Positions 23,485 to 32,748 of a DNA stretch of 64,000 bases are shown here, piece by piece. The stretch lies in the NCBI RefSeq assembly GCF_014649835.1, contig NZ_BMTU01000018.1:62001-126000 (forward strand), read 5' to 3'. The stretch is from Streptomyces pilosus (GTDB lineage: Bacteria > Actinomycetota > Actinomycetes > Streptomycetales > Streptomycetaceae). How positions within the stretch are numbered: the first letter of the stretch is position 1; each line of letters begins with the position of its first letter. The notes below the pieces were generated by a model that worked only from the letters and a program-made list of their open reading frames with translations, searched no databases and had not been told where the DNA came from. Both the position numbers and the translations under genes were made by a program.

Positions 23485-24729
23485 TCAGACGCGGGCCCGG
23501 TCCCGGCGCCCGCCGCTGCCGCGGCCCCCCGAGCCGTCCGGCCACAGCCGCGGCCTGCGCCGCGCCGCGAGGTCCTCCGCCCAGCCGAAGGCCAGCACGC
23601 ACCCGGAGATGAGGATCCAGGTGAGGACCAGCACCGGCCAGGAGCTCTCCAGCAGCCACGGCACGTTGCGTTCCAGCGTCTCGAAGCCCCACAGCCGGTC
23701 GTAGAGGCCGGCGGCGACCAGGATGCACACGTTGTGCCACAGGTAGATCGTCACCGCGCGGGAGTTGAGCAGCGTGATCACCCGGTCCCAGCGGCGCAGC
23801 CGGCCCGGCCACTCGGCCCACGAGGGGCTGATGTGCAGGAGCAGCAGCACGGTCGCGAACGACCACACGGCCTGCGCGAACGGGATCGAGTCGAGGTCGT
23901 GACCGCCGCGGAAGCCCTCGTGGAAGGCGAACCAGAGGCCGAAGGCTCCGACGAGCGGCGCGAGGGAGGGCACGACGTACTGCGGGAGGCGCTTGAGCAC
24001 GCCCTGCTGGTGGGCCATGCCGAGGATCCAGCAGGCGCCGAAGGTGCTGAAGTCGGTGAGCGCCGAGTCGATCCGCTCGCCCGGCAGGGAGAACCAGCCG
24101 AAGTGCAGGATCCCGGAGAGCACGAGCGGCGCGGCGATCGTCGGCCACGGCAGGACGCGCAGCGCCTTCAGCAGCAGCGGCGACAGCAGGACGAACCAGA
24201 GGTAGGCGCGGATGTACCAGAGCGGGCCGGCGAGTTCCGCCGCCCAGTCCTCGCCGAGCACGCCCGGGACACCGGCGAGGCCCTCCGCGTAGGGCGGGTC
24301 GCTCAGCGGCAGCACCCAGAACGTCAGGTGGAGGAACCACCAGCCGGGGTGGCCGTCGTCGTCGGGGCTCCAGCCCTGGGCCAGCATGCCGGACACGCCG
24401 ATCGCTCCGAGCAGCCACAGCGGCGGCAGCAGCCGGCGCATCCTGCCCCGTACGACCTGGACGGCGGGGCGCTTCAGGGAGCGGGCCATCAGGTTCCCGG
24501 CCAGGGCGAACATCACACCCATGGAGGGGAAGAGGACGGGCAGCCAGGCCCAGCCCATCAGGTGGTAGAGGACGACGCGGAACAGGGCGACCGCGCGCAG
24601 GAGGTCGAAGTAGCGGTCCCGCGCGGGCGGGCGCGCGGCCGGTTCGGAGGGTTCCGGACGGGACGGGTCGTGCGGTCCGTCCGCCCGGTCCGTCGCGTCC
24701 GTGCCGGCGAGTGGGAGGGGTGCGGTCAC
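23485..24729 (-). CDS. Integral membrane acyltransferase family 3 protein
   Basis: 414 aa with ~10 TM helices. Acyltransferase_3/OafA-like signatures: RDYFDLLRAVAL-type start (DRYFDLLRAVALFRVVLYHLMGWAW, His about residue 56), FFALAGNLMA-like segment GVMFALAGNLMARSL, LWYIRAYLWFVLLSPLLL and VTIYLWHNVCI. Such proteins acetylate surface sugars using cytoplasmic acyl donors. GTG at 24729 is chosen. It follows matB by 70 nt on the same strand, so it may modify the polysaccharide made by MatA/MatB (inference). Confidence 0.88.
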   Translation of the reverse strand: MTAPLPLAGTDATDRADGPHDPSRPEPSEPAARPPARDRYFDLLRAVALFRVVLYHLMGWAWLPVLFPSMGVMFALAGNLMARSLKRPAVQVVRGRMRRLLPPLWLLGAIGVSGMLAQGWSPDDDGHPGWWFLHLTFWVLPLSDPPYAEGLAGVPGVLGEDWAAELAGPLWYIRAYLWFVLLSPLLLKALRVLPWPTIAAPLVLSGILHFGWFSLPGERIDSALTDFSTFGACWILGMAHQQGVLKRLPQYVVPSLAPLVGAFGLWFAFHEGFRGGHDLDSIPFAQAVWSFATVLLLLHISPSWAEWPGRLRRWDRVITLLNSRAVTIYLWHNVCILVAAGLYDRLWGFETLERNVPWLLESSWPVLVLTWILISGCVLAFGWAEDLAARRRPRLWPDGSGGRGSGGRRDRARV

Positions 24730-24799
24730 GTGCGTGGTCTTCCTGGTGCGTGGCCGGCGGCGGAGCCGCCGGCCAGCGGAGTGGGGCACAGGCCCCGGC

Positions 24800-26944
24800 C
24801 TAGGCGACCGGAGTGCCGTCCAGGGCCTGCTGCTGGGCGCCCGGCGGGGCGGCGACGCCGCCCTTGCGCCGCAGCTTCTGCCAGCGGAGCCGGCCGCCGG
24901 TGAGCGCGGTGATCCAGGACTGGAGCAGCACGACGTACATCAGCTGCCGGTAGAGGATCTGTTGCAGCGGCAGCGACAGGAGCGGGGTGAGTTTCTCCTT
25001 GTCGAGGAAGAAGGAGTAGGCGGCGCAGGCGGCCTGGAGGGCGAGGACGGCGAACCAGGCGAGGATCGTCGGGCCGGTCGGGCCGAAGACCAGGCCGTAG
25101 ATCAGGAACACGTCGATGAGCGGGGCCAGCAGCGGGGCGAGCACCATGAACAGCGAGACCAGCGGCAGCCCGACCCGGCCGAAACGGCCCGAGGGGCCCC
25201 GTTCGATCACCGCGCGGCGGTGCTTCCAGATCGCCTGCATGGTGCCGTAGGACCAGCGGTAGCGCTGGGACCACAGCTGCTGCACCGACTCGGGGGCCTC
25301 GGTCCACGCCCGGGCGTTCTCCGCGTAGACGACCTTCCAGCCGTCGCGGTGGATGGCCATGGTGATGTCGGTGTCCTCGGCGAGCGTGTCGTCGCTCATG
25401 CCGCCGACCCGCTCCAGCGCGGTGCGGCGGAAGGCGCCGACGGCTCCGGGGATGGTCGGCATGCACCGCAGGACGTCGTACATGCGGCGGTCGAGGTTGA
25501 AGCCCATCACGTACTCGATGTGCTGCCAGGCGCCGATCAGCTTGTCCTTGTTGCCGACCTTGGCGTTGCCCGCGACGGCGCCGACGCGCGGGTCGCCGAA
25601 GGGCTGCACCAGTTCGCGGACGGTGGTCGGCTCGAAGACCGTGTCGCCGTCCATCATCACGATGATGTCGTAGCGGGCGTTGGCCACGCCCCGGTTGAGG
25701 GCGGCGGGCTTGCCCGCGTTGAGCTGGCGCACCACGCGGACGCCCGGCAGGCCCAGTGACTCCACGATCCGCGCGGTGCCGTCGCTGGAGCCGTCGTCGA
25801 CGACGATGACCTCGATGGGGTGGTCGCCGGCCACCAGGGAACGCACCGTGTCCTCGATGCACTTGGCCTCGTTGTAGGCCGGCACCAGCACCGTCACCGG
25901 TTCGGTGACCGGCGGCCCCCAGGAGAAGCCCCTGCGGCGCACCTTGCGGGCGTGGGCGGCGGACAGGACGAGCATCAGCACGAAGCGGGCGATGACCAGG
26001 AACCCGATGACCGCGAGGCCGGCGACGAGGACGGCGGTGATGTTGTCGGAGATCTGGACGAGGAAGACCCAGGCCTTGCCCTTCCACAACTCGACGCCGG
26101 CCACCGGGGAGTGCGCGCTGGGCGCGTCGAGGGTCTGGGTGAGGTTGGCGAACGTGTAACCCTTGTCCTTCAGTTCGGGCAGCATCCGGTCGAGTGCCCG
26201 GACCGTCTGGTGGCGTTCGCCGCCGGAGTCGTGCATCAGGACGACTCCGCCCTCGCCGTCCTCGGGCGTGGAGCGCCGGATGATCTCGTCGACGCCGGGC
26301 TTGCGCCAGTCCTCGCTGTCGTGGGTGTTGACGACGGTGATGTAGCCGCGGTCGCCGATGTACTGGGTGACCGGCCAGGAGACGTTGTCCATGGCGCCGG
26401 CCTGGGAGGAGTACGGCGGCCGGAACAGGGAGGTGCGGATGCCCGCGGCGCCCGTGATGGCGAGCTGGTTCTGGGACAGCTCCCAGTCGATGCGGTCCTT
26501 CGACTGCAGGGAGAGGTCGGGGTGGTTGAAGGTGTGCAGGCCGATCTCGTGGCCCTCGTCGACCATGCGGCGGACGAGGTCGGGGTAGCGGGAGGCCATC
26601 GTCCCGGTGACGAAGAAGACGGCGTGCGCGTCGTGCTTCTTCAGTACGTCGAGGACCTTGGGGGTCCAGAGCGGGTCGGGGCCGTCGTCGAAGGTGAGGA
26701 CGACGTGCCGGTCGGGCACGCGCAGGGTCTCGGCGCGGCCGCCCCGGGTGTCGATGACCGGCCCGCCCTCCAGGACCTTCTCCGGCACCCGGTCGGCGGC
26801 GGCGGGGGGCTGGACGCGGTGGTCGGCGAGGATCTCGCTGTGCACGTAGCCGCGCAGCATGAGCATCGCCATCAGGGCGACGAGGAACAGCACCGGGAGC
26901 AGGAGCCGCAGGGGCAGGCGGCGACGGCGGGTTCGGCTTGCCAT
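24800..26944 (-). CDS. matB: MatB-like bifunctional polysaccharide deacetylase / GT2 glycosyltransferase
   Basis: 714 aa membrane protein. After one TM helix (~12-30), residues ~75-270 are a NodB deacetylase on the outside: HVVLTFDDGPDPLWTPKVLDVL (catalytic Asp, metal Asp), HEIGLHTFNHPDL (metal His pair), LFRPPYSS and VLMHDSGG. TM helices near 298-330 lead to a cytoplasmic GT2 domain (~350-600): TVLVPAYNEAKCIEDTV, IVVDDGSSDGTARI, VMMDGDTVF (DxD), the acceptor motif TLAEDTDITMAI and QRYRW (QxxRW). More TM helices follow. Known from S. coelicolor/lividans: MatA/MatB make a PNAG-like surface glycan needed for pellet formation and adhesion. ATG overlaps the matA stop by 1 nt. Confidence 0.92.
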   Translation of the reverse strand: MASRTRRRRLPLRLLLPVLFLVALMAMLMLRGYVHSEILADHRVQPPAAADRVPEKVLEGGPVIDTRGGRAETLRVPDRHVVLTFDDGPDPLWTPKVLDVLKKHDAHAVFFVTGTMASRYPDLVRRMVDEGHEIGLHTFNHPDLSLQSKDRIDWELSQNQLAITGAAGIRTSLFRPPYSSQAGAMDNVSWPVTQYIGDRGYITVVNTHDSEDWRKPGVDEIIRRSTPEDGEGGVVLMHDSGGERHQTVRALDRMLPELKDKGYTFANLTQTLDAPSAHSPVAGVELWKGKAWVFLVQISDNITAVLVAGLAVIGFLVIARFVLMLVLSAAHARKVRRRGFSWGPPVTEPVTVLVPAYNEAKCIEDTVRSLVAGDHPIEVIVVDDGSSDGTARIVESLGLPGVRVVRQLNAGKPAALNRGVANARYDIIVMMDGDTVFEPTTVRELVQPFGDPRVGAVAGNAKVGNKDKLIGAWQHIEYVMGFNLDRRMYDVLRCMPTIPGAVGAFRRTALERVGGMSDDTLAEDTDITMAIHRDGWKVVYAENARAWTEAPESVQQLWSQRYRWSYGTMQAIWKHRRAVIERGPSGRFGRVGLPLVSLFMVLAPLLAPLIDVFLIYGLVFGPTGPTILAWFAVLALQAACAAYSFFLDKEKLTPLLSLPLQQILYRQLMYVVLLQSWITALTGGRLRWQKLRRKGGVAAPPGAQQQALDGTPVA

Positions 26945-28518
26945 CAGAGGACGTACTCCGGGGACGGTGCGGCGGCGGACGTGGCGGTGGGGGCCGGCTC
27001 GGGGCCGGCGTTCTCGACGGCGACCGGCTGGGCGGCGGGGGCGGCGACGGTGTCCGTGGCCGGCTCGGCTCCGCCGTCACCCGCCGGGGCGCTGGTCACG
27101 GGAGCGGGGTCGTCGGCCGGCGGGGGCGTGGCGGCCGGCGGGGTGGTCGCCGGTTCCACGGGGGCCTCCGGCGTGGGGGTGGCGCCGGCGCCGGTGCCCG
27201 GCTGCCGGGTCCCGCCGGTGGCGGTCGGTTCCGGATCGGCGCTCGCGTCCGACGCGTCCCGGCCGGCGCCGGTGCCGGGCGCGGGGATGCTCGCGCCGGG
27301 TTCGGGGAGGTCCTCGGCGCTGTCGGTCGGGGAGTCGCCGGGGAGGAGGCTGGTGCCGGAGCCGGGCGTCGCGTCCGTCTCACCGGGCTGCGGGGACGTC
27401 TCGACCTTCCCGGCCGGCTGCTCCTGCTGCTGCTGTCCGGGGACCGGCAGCCAGGGGGCGTCGGAGTTGCCGGACACCAGGGTGGCGACGATGACGGCGG
27501 CGTAGCCGGCGCAGGCGAGGCCGACGGCCATGCCGATACGGCGGTACCTGCGGCTGCGGCGGCCGGACTCGTCGACGAACACGGGCCCGTCGGCGCTCTC
27601 CTGGCCGACGTTCGGCTTGGCGGTGGCGCGGCGCAGGACGCCGTCGGCGCCGAACTGGACGGCGTCGAGCTGGACGGTCACCTCGTGCGGGTCGTGTGTG
27701 ACCGCGACGGGCTCACCGGCGGGCTCCTCCTGCCACGGGTCCCGCACGGAGGCGCTGATGGCCGTCCGGGCGGAGGGTGCCGTCGGCCAGGCGCTCGTGG
27801 CGGCGGCCGGACTGCGCAGCATCGTGGTCCGCTCCGGGTCCTGGCCGGGCGCGGCGGCGGAACGGCCGGCGGGGGCCTCCTCGCGCGGCACGGCGGTCCG
27901 GCCGCCGGCCTGCGGGGCGGCGGACGGCTCCTCGCGGAGGGCGGCGGGTCCGTGCGCCTCCTCGCGGTCGCCTCGCGGTGCGGACGGGCGCTCACCGCGC
28001 GGAGCCGTGCCGGCGCCTGCGTCCCGTGGGCCGTCCGACGCGGGGCGCTCCGTGCGGACCGCGCCGGGCCCACCCGGCTCGGCACGGCCGGCACGCGGCT
28101 CCGCCGGCCGGTCCGCGCCGTGCGGGGCGGGTGCGGGGCGGTCGCCGAGGCGGAAGCGGCGTTCCTGGCCGAGCGGGGCGCCGCTTCGCGGTGGACGCGG
28201 TGCGGCGGTACGGTCCGGTGGCGCGTCGGCGGGCTCGCGGCGCGGGGCGGGCGGGCCGTCCGTGTCCGCGCGGTCGCCGTTGCGCTCCGCCGCCGCGTGG
28301 CCGCCCCGGAGGGACACCGTGCGGTCGGCGTTCCGGCCGTGCCCGTGCGGGGACTTGCCGTTCACGGCGGGGAAGACTCCGAGGCGCGCCCAGCGGTCCT
28401 CGATCGAGCCGGTCTCCGTGGAGTCCCCGTCTTCGTCAGTGTCCGGGAGTTCCTCGGCCGCCGTTGCGTCCTCGAGCTCTCCGGGTTGGGCGTCTTCTCG
28501 CCACTTCTCCACGCGCAC
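26944..28518 (-). CDS. matA: MatA-like membrane protein
   Basis: 524 aa. A long disordered, Arg/Pro/Asp-rich cytoplasmic part (residues ~1-330) is followed by one TM helix (RIGMAVGLACAGYAAVIVATLVSG, ~338-361) and a Pro/Thr/Ala-rich extracytoplasmic tail of ~160 residues. No enzyme domain. Named for its position directly before and overlapping matB; MatA is known to be required with MatB for mycelial aggregation. GTG at 28518 has GGGGGGAAG 5 nt upstream. The cytoplasmic part contains TTMLRSPAAATSAWPTA and HEVTVQLDAVQFGADGVLRR, perhaps a partner-binding or phosphorylated segment. Confidence 0.8.
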   Translation of the reverse strand: MRVEKWREDAQPGELEDATAAEELPDTDEDGDSTETGSIEDRWARLGVFPAVNGKSPHGHGRNADRTVSLRGGHAAAERNGDRADTDGPPAPRREPADAPPDRTAAPRPPRSGAPLGQERRFRLGDRPAPAPHGADRPAEPRAGRAEPGGPGAVRTERPASDGPRDAGAGTAPRGERPSAPRGDREEAHGPAALREEPSAAPQAGGRTAVPREEAPAGRSAAAPGQDPERTTMLRSPAAATSAWPTAPSARTAISASVRDPWQEEPAGEPVAVTHDPHEVTVQLDAVQFGADGVLRRATAKPNVGQESADGPVFVDESGRRSRRYRRIGMAVGLACAGYAAVIVATLVSGNSDAPWLPVPGQQQQEQPAGKVETSPQPGETDATPGSGTSLLPGDSPTDSAEDLPEPGASIPAPGTGAGRDASDASADPEPTATGGTRQPGTGAGATPTPEAPVEPATTPPAATPPPADDPAPVTSAPAGDGGAEPATDTVAAPAAQPVAVENAGPEPAPTATSAAAPSPEYVL

Positions 28519-28691
28519 GCACTTCCCCCCAGGGACCGTTCCGGGTGCGCGCACGACCTGAGCACCTGCCGTCGGACCGGGCCCCCACCCGCTCCGAGCG
28601 CCCCGTTTATCACACTGTGCTCGGGCATTGAATGTAGCGCACGCGGAGGTTCTGTGTTCGCCGTGCGGGCCTTCGTGTCAAAGGCGAGACA

Positions 28692-29660
28692 TCACGGGGA
28701 CGCCATGACGACAGAGTCGCTGGCCGGAATCCATCCCTCCTCCGGCACCCGCAGCCAGCCCTCCTCCGCGCCGAGGGCGGCGGCGGCCCGCCGAAGTGCC
28801 GTCAGACCGGGATGGGTCATCCCTTTCCGCCACACCATGGACACGGGTGACAGCGGGACCGGGTCCACGAGCGGCCGCAGCACGGTCGCGGGCAGCGCCG
28901 GGAAGTCCACCACCGCGAGGATGGGGTGACGCGTTCTGGCCATGACGCGCTGGAACTCCTCCTCCCCGACGGCCAGGGGCACGGGCGGCGCGAGGGCGAT
29001 GCCGCGCCCCCGGAACAGCTGCCGGGCGAGGTCGGTCCACTCCGGCGTGCGGGGGTTGCCGGCCCCGGCGTACACCGTCTCGCCGGCCAGCGCGGCGAGC
29101 GGCACCTCGGCCAGGGAGGCCAGCGGGTGGTCCTCGGGCAGCACGACCGCCATCGGCTCGTAACGCACCGGCTGCCGGCCGAGTCCGGAGCGCAGCGCGG
29201 GGTCGAGTCCCGCGTACCGGCCGAACGACACGTCGAGCCGCCCCGCGAGCAACTCCGCCGCCGCGTACCCGAGTCCGCTCTCGTAGCGGGCCATCAGCTC
29301 GTGCTCGGGAGCGAGTTCCCGGGCCCGGAGCAGCACGCGGCGCGGTGTCCGCAGGCCCGGGGAGTTGAGGTCGACCAGCAGGGGGCGTGCCTGACCCGCG
29401 GCGGCGAGCAGGTCGTCCTGCGCCTGGAGCACCGCCCGGGCGTAGGGCAGCAGCCGTTCGCCGTCGGCGGTGAGCGTCACCCGGCGGGTGGTCCGCACGA
29501 ACAGCTCGCTGCCCAGCTCCCGCTCCAGCCGCCGCACGTCCCGGCTGAGCGCCTGCTGGGCGACGTAGAGGCGGGCGGCGGCACGGGTGAAGTGCAGCTC
29601 GTCGGCGACGGTCACGAAGGCGCGCAACAGGCGCGGGTCGAGGTGGGCGGGGGCGGACAT
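28692..29660 (-). CDS. LysR family transcriptional regulator
   Basis: 322 aa. N-terminal winged helix: LDPRLLRAFVTVADELHFTRAAARLYVAQQALSRDVRRLERELGSELFVRTTRRVTLTADGERLL (residues ~7-70), then a periplasmic-binding-like effector domain. Note AQQALSR in place of the usual SQPALSR. Divergent from the MFS gene across 83 nt; LysR proteins commonly control such a divergent transporter and themselves. In the gap, CACGCGGCCGTG (minus strand) is a partly symmetric candidate binding site. Confidence 0.9.
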   Translation of the reverse strand: MSAPAHLDPRLLRAFVTVADELHFTRAAARLYVAQQALSRDVRRLERELGSELFVRTTRRVTLTADGERLLPYARAVLQAQDDLLAAAGQARPLLVDLNSPGLRTPRRVLLRARELAPEHELMARYESGLGYAAAELLAGRLDVSFGRYAGLDPALRSGLGRQPVRYEPMAVVLPEDHPLASLAEVPLAALAGETVYAGAGNPRTPEWTDLARQLFRGRGIALAPPVPLAVGEEEFQRVMARTRHPILAVVDFPALPATVLRPLVDPVPLSPVSMVWRKGMTHPGLTALRRAAAALGAEEGWLRVPEEGWIPASDSVVMASP

Positions 29661-29743
29661 CCCGCGAACTTACAACACGGCCGCGTGAATCGGCACCGAG
29701 AAGGTGTTGGACCGGCCGGGCGTCCGGCGGCGACGGTGGTGCC

Positions 29744-31060
29744 ATGCCTCAGCCCACCTCCCGGGACACTCCCCTGTTCACGGTCACCGCCGACACCCTG
29801 GTCGCCGCCGACTTCCGCCCGCGCGTCCGGGACGTGCCCCGCCCGGCCGGTCCCTACCGCCGTCTCTTCGCCCTGCCCGGAACCCGCGCCTTCACGGCGG
29901 GGAACCTGATCGCCCGGCTGCCGATGGGGATGTTCGGCGTGAGCGCGGTCGTCATGATCGCCGGGACGCGGGGTTCGTACGCCCTGGCCGGGGCCGTCAC
30001 CGCGACGGGCCTGGCGGCGACGGCGGTGGTCGCGCCGTGGACCGCGCGGCTGGTCGACCGCCACGGACAGGCCCGGATCGCCCTGCCCGCCACGGTGTTC
30101 GCCGTGCTCGGCTCGCTCGCCCTGCTGCTCTGCGTGCGTCACGGTGCCCCCGACTGGACCCTGTTCGCCTGTTACGCCGCCACCGCCACCACCCCCAACA
30201 CCGGGGGCATGTCCCGGGCCCGCTGGGCGCACCTGCTGAAGGGGGACCGTGCGGCGCTGCACACCGCCAACTCCTTCGAACAGGCCGCGGACGAGCTGTG
30301 CTTCATGCTCGGGCCGGTCCTCGCGGCCTTCCTGTGCACGGCGTTGTTCCCGGAAGCCGGCACCCTGGTGGCCGCCGTACTGCTGTTGACGGGCGTCGCC
30401 GTGTTCACCGCGCAGCGGTCGACCGAGCCGCCCGCGGTGCGGCGTTCCACCGGGCGGGCACCGTTCCGGGCGCCCGGGATGCGCCCGCTGCTGGGCGTGT
30501 GCCTGGCGACGGGTGCGGTGTTCGGCTCCATGGAGGTGGTGACCATCGCGTTCGCGGACGCGCAGGGGCACCGCGCGGCGTCCGGCGCGGTGCTGGGGCT
30601 CCAGGCGGCCGGTTCCTGCGCGGCGGGGCTGCTGTACGGGGCGGTGCGCCCGGCCGGGTCCGCGCGGTCCCTGCTGCCGTGGTGCCTGACCGCGATGGCC
30701 GCGCTGATGACTCTCCCGCTGCTCGCGGCCGGCCTCACCGGCTCGCTCTGGGTCCTCGCGGGGGCGCTCCTGGTCGCCGGGATGGCGACCGCCCCGACGA
30801 TGGTCACCACGATGACCCTGGTGCAGTCGTCCACCCCCGCGGGCCGGCTGAACGAGGGCATGACGCTCGCGGTGACCGGTCTGCTCGGCGGTATAGCGGG
30901 CGGCAGCGCGGCCGGCGGCTGGATCGTCGAGCACGTCTCAGCGACGGCCGGGTTCGGGGTGCCCGTGGCGGCGGCCGCCGCCGCCCTCCTCGTCGCCCTG
31001 TGCACCCTCGCCCCGCGCGGGTCGTCGAATCGCTCCACCGATTCCCGCTCGCCCCATTGA
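29744..31060 (+). CDS. MFS transporter (probable efflux)
   Basis: 438 aa with ~12 TM helices beginning at ~residue 55 (FTAGNLIARLPMGMFGVSAVVMIA). It has the MFS loop 2-3 motif in the form ARLVDRHGQARIALPA. The N-terminal ~45 residues are soluble. Substrate unknown; no drug-class motif can be named. Divergent partner of the LysR regulator, which probably controls it. The ribosome site is weak (GGCGACGG). Confidence 0.87.
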   Translation: MPQPTSRDTPLFTVTADTLVAADFRPRVRDVPRPAGPYRRLFALPGTRAFTAGNLIARLPMGMFGVSAVVMIAGTRGSYALAGAVTATGLAATAVVAPWTARLVDRHGQARIALPATVFAVLGSLALLLCVRHGAPDWTLFACYAATATTPNTGGMSRARWAHLLKGDRAALHTANSFEQAADELCFMLGPVLAAFLCTALFPEAGTLVAAVLLLTGVAVFTAQRSTEPPAVRRSTGRAPFRAPGMRPLLGVCLATGAVFGSMEVVTIAFADAQGHRAASGAVLGLQAAGSCAAGLLYGAVRPAGSARSLLPWCLTAMAALMTLPLLAAGLTGSLWVLAGALLVAGMATAPTMVTTMTLVQSSTPAGRLNEGMTLAVTGLLGGIAGGSAAGGWIVEHVSATAGFGVPVAAAAAALLVALCTLAPRGSSNRSTDSRSPH

Positions 31061-31090
31061 CGGCCACAGGTCCCGCACATACCTTCACCC

Positions 31091-31106
31091 GTCGAAGCGC
31101 TTCGAC
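31091..31106. promoter_or_regulatory. LacI-family operator upstream of the LacI gene
   Basis: GTCGAAGCGCTTCGAC is a perfect 16-nt palindrome with the central CG typical of LacI/GalR operators, 53 nt before the ATG of the LacI-type gene. Autoregulation is the simplest reading. Confidence 0.75.
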
Positions 31107-31158
31107 CATGGCGCCGGCCGCTCCCCCTCTCCCCGGACGGCGCAGACGAGGACTCCCG

Positions 31159-32169
31159 ATGGTGAAGATCACGGATGTGGCCCGGCGCGCCGGGGTCTCC
31201 CCCAGCACGGTCTCGTACGCGCTCAGCGGCAAGCGCCCGATCTCCGACGCGACGCGGCGCCGGGTCCAGGCTGCGGTGGTCGAGCTGGGCTACCGCGCGG
31301 ACGCCGGCCGGACGCCGCCCGGACGGCGCTCGCGGGTGCTGGCCCTGGCCGTTCCGATGCGGTCCGGCATCCACCTGCCGGTGATGACGCAGTTCGCGGT
31401 GTCGGTGGTCACCGCCGCCCGCGCCCACGACCACGACGTGCTGCTGCTGACGCACGGGGACGGCGAGGAGGGCATCGGGCGGGTCGCCGACGCGGGTCTC
31501 GCGGACGCGGTGATCGTGACGGACGTACAGCTCCAGGACGCGCGGCTGCCGTTGCTGCGCTCGCGTTCCCTGCCGTCGGTGCTGGTCGGTGTGCCCGCCG
31601 AGCCGGACGGGCTGACCTGCGTCGACCTGGACTTCCGGGCGGCGGGTGACCTGTGCGTGGACCATCTGGCGCGGCTCGGGCACCGGGTGGTGGCGCTGGT
31701 CGGCTCACCGCCGGAGGTGTACGTGCGGCGGACCGCGTTCGCGCGCCGGCTCGTGGAGGGCTTCACGGCGGCGGCGGACCGGAACGGGCTCACCTCCGCC
31801 GTGCACCCGTGCGGGACGGGCCGGGACGACGCCCGCGCGGTCGCCGCGCGGCTGCTGCGCGAACTGCCCGCGCTGACCGCCGTGGTGGTGCACAACGAGC
31901 CGCTCCTCGATCCCCTGGTCGACGCCTTCGGGCACCTGGGGCTGCGCGTCCCCCGCGATCTGTCCCTCACCGCCGTCTGCCCGGCCCCGGTGGCCGCGGC
32001 GGCCCGCGTCCCGCTGACCTCCGTCGCCGTGCCGTCGGCCGAACTGGGCTCGCGCGCGGTGCGTCTGCTGATGCGGAAGCTGTCCGGTGCCCCCGTCCCG
32101 GGCGCCACCCTGCTGCCGCCGCGCCTGACCGAGCGGGCGAGCACGGCGCCGCGCGGGGACCGTCCGTGA
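31159..32169 (+). CDS. LacI/GalR family transcriptional regulator
   Basis: 336 aa. HTH at the N-terminus: VKITDVARRAGVSPSTVSYALSGKRPISDATRRRVQAAVVELGYR (hinge helix follows as residues ~50-60). Residues ~65-330 are a periplasmic-binding-type effector domain. ATG at 31159 with GAGG upstream; the open frame runs far upstream but that part overlaps the MFS gene in another frame. No sugar-use genes adjoin it, so targets other than itself are not visible. Convergent with ssrA. Confidence 0.92.
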   Translation: MVKITDVARRAGVSPSTVSYALSGKRPISDATRRRVQAAVVELGYRADAGRTPPGRRSRVLALAVPMRSGIHLPVMTQFAVSVVTAARAHDHDVLLLTHGDGEEGIGRVADAGLADAVIVTDVQLQDARLPLLRSRSLPSVLVGVPAEPDGLTCVDLDFRAAGDLCVDHLARLGHRVVALVGSPPEVYVRRTAFARRLVEGFTAAADRNGLTSAVHPCGTGRDDARAVAARLLRELPALTAVVVHNEPLLDPLVDAFGHLGLRVPRDLSLTAVCPAPVAAAARVPLTSVAVPSAELGSRAVRLLMRKLSGAPVPGATLLPPRLTERASTAPRGDRP

Positions 32170-32195
32170 CGGTGGCCCGGGAAGGCCGCACATGA

Positions 32196-32231
32196 CACAG
32201 GCCCCGCCGCTCGGGAGCGACGGGGCCTGTG
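32196..32231. terminator. Terminator between lacI-type gene and ssrA
   Basis: CACAGGCCCCG (32196-32206) pairs with CGGGGCCTGTG (32221-32231), with an inner CGCT/AGCG stem. It follows ssrA (minus) and the LacI-type gene (plus), so it can end both. Confidence 0.8.
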
Positions 32232-32246
32232 CCCACATGGGATGAG

Positions 32247-32646
32247 TGGAGATGGCGGGAATCGAACCCGCGTCCAACGGTGCGGAACCAGGGCTTCTCC
32301 GTGTGCAGTCGACTGTGCTTTTCTCGGCCCCGGAGATCACGTCGACAAGTCTCCGACGGGCCCAGTCACTGTTAGATTTCCCTCTTCACCCCGTGACCGG
32401 GATCAAGGTTTAGTTCCCTAGCTGATGCCAGGATCCGGGTCGGGAACACCCCCGGGCTGACACTCCCTTTAGTAGGGGAGCCGCTGCTCGCTACCTGAAA
32501 TCAGGCAGCGAGGGCGAGCTCGCCCTGGGAGACAGATCGCTTGGAATTGGCGATTGTTTTTTTCGGCCTGTGGTTTACGAGATCATGGCCGCTTCCTCGA
32601 CACGCTTCCCCTGCTTCGACAGCCGCTGTCGAAACCGATCATCCCC
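32247..32646 (-). ncRNA. ssrA: tmRNA (SsrA)
   Basis: About 400 nt. The 5' end GGGGATGATCGGTTTCGACA (from 32646) and the 3' end ...GGGTTCGATTCCCGCCATCTCCA (to 32247) form the tRNA-like acceptor (GGGGATG with CATCTCC, including a G-U pair) and T-arm. CCA is not encoded. The mRNA-like part runs 32551-32501 and encodes ANSKRSVSQGELALAA followed by a TGA, ending in the LAA degradation signal. Several pseudoknot-like GC stems lie between. Works with SmpB (next gene) to free ribosomes from stop-less mRNAs and tag the products for proteolysis. Confidence 0.96.
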
Positions 32647-32748
32647 ATGTTCTTTTCTCAAGGTGCGCACCCGCTGTGGAGTGCTGTCGCCATCGTACGT
32701 GACCAACGCGGGTCGGTGCCAGCGTATTCCCCGGCACCCGGCGCGGGG

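Noticed and set aside
29704..31158. 821-codon frame fused to the LacI-type regulator
   Set aside because: The first part is a shadow of the MFS gene in another frame; the real regulator begins with its HTH at 31159.
32247..32340. tRNA-like sequence (GGGTTCGATTCCCGCC)
   Set aside because: It is the 3' tRNA-like part of tmRNA; the matching 5' half is 300 nt away at 32646, and no anticodon arm is present.
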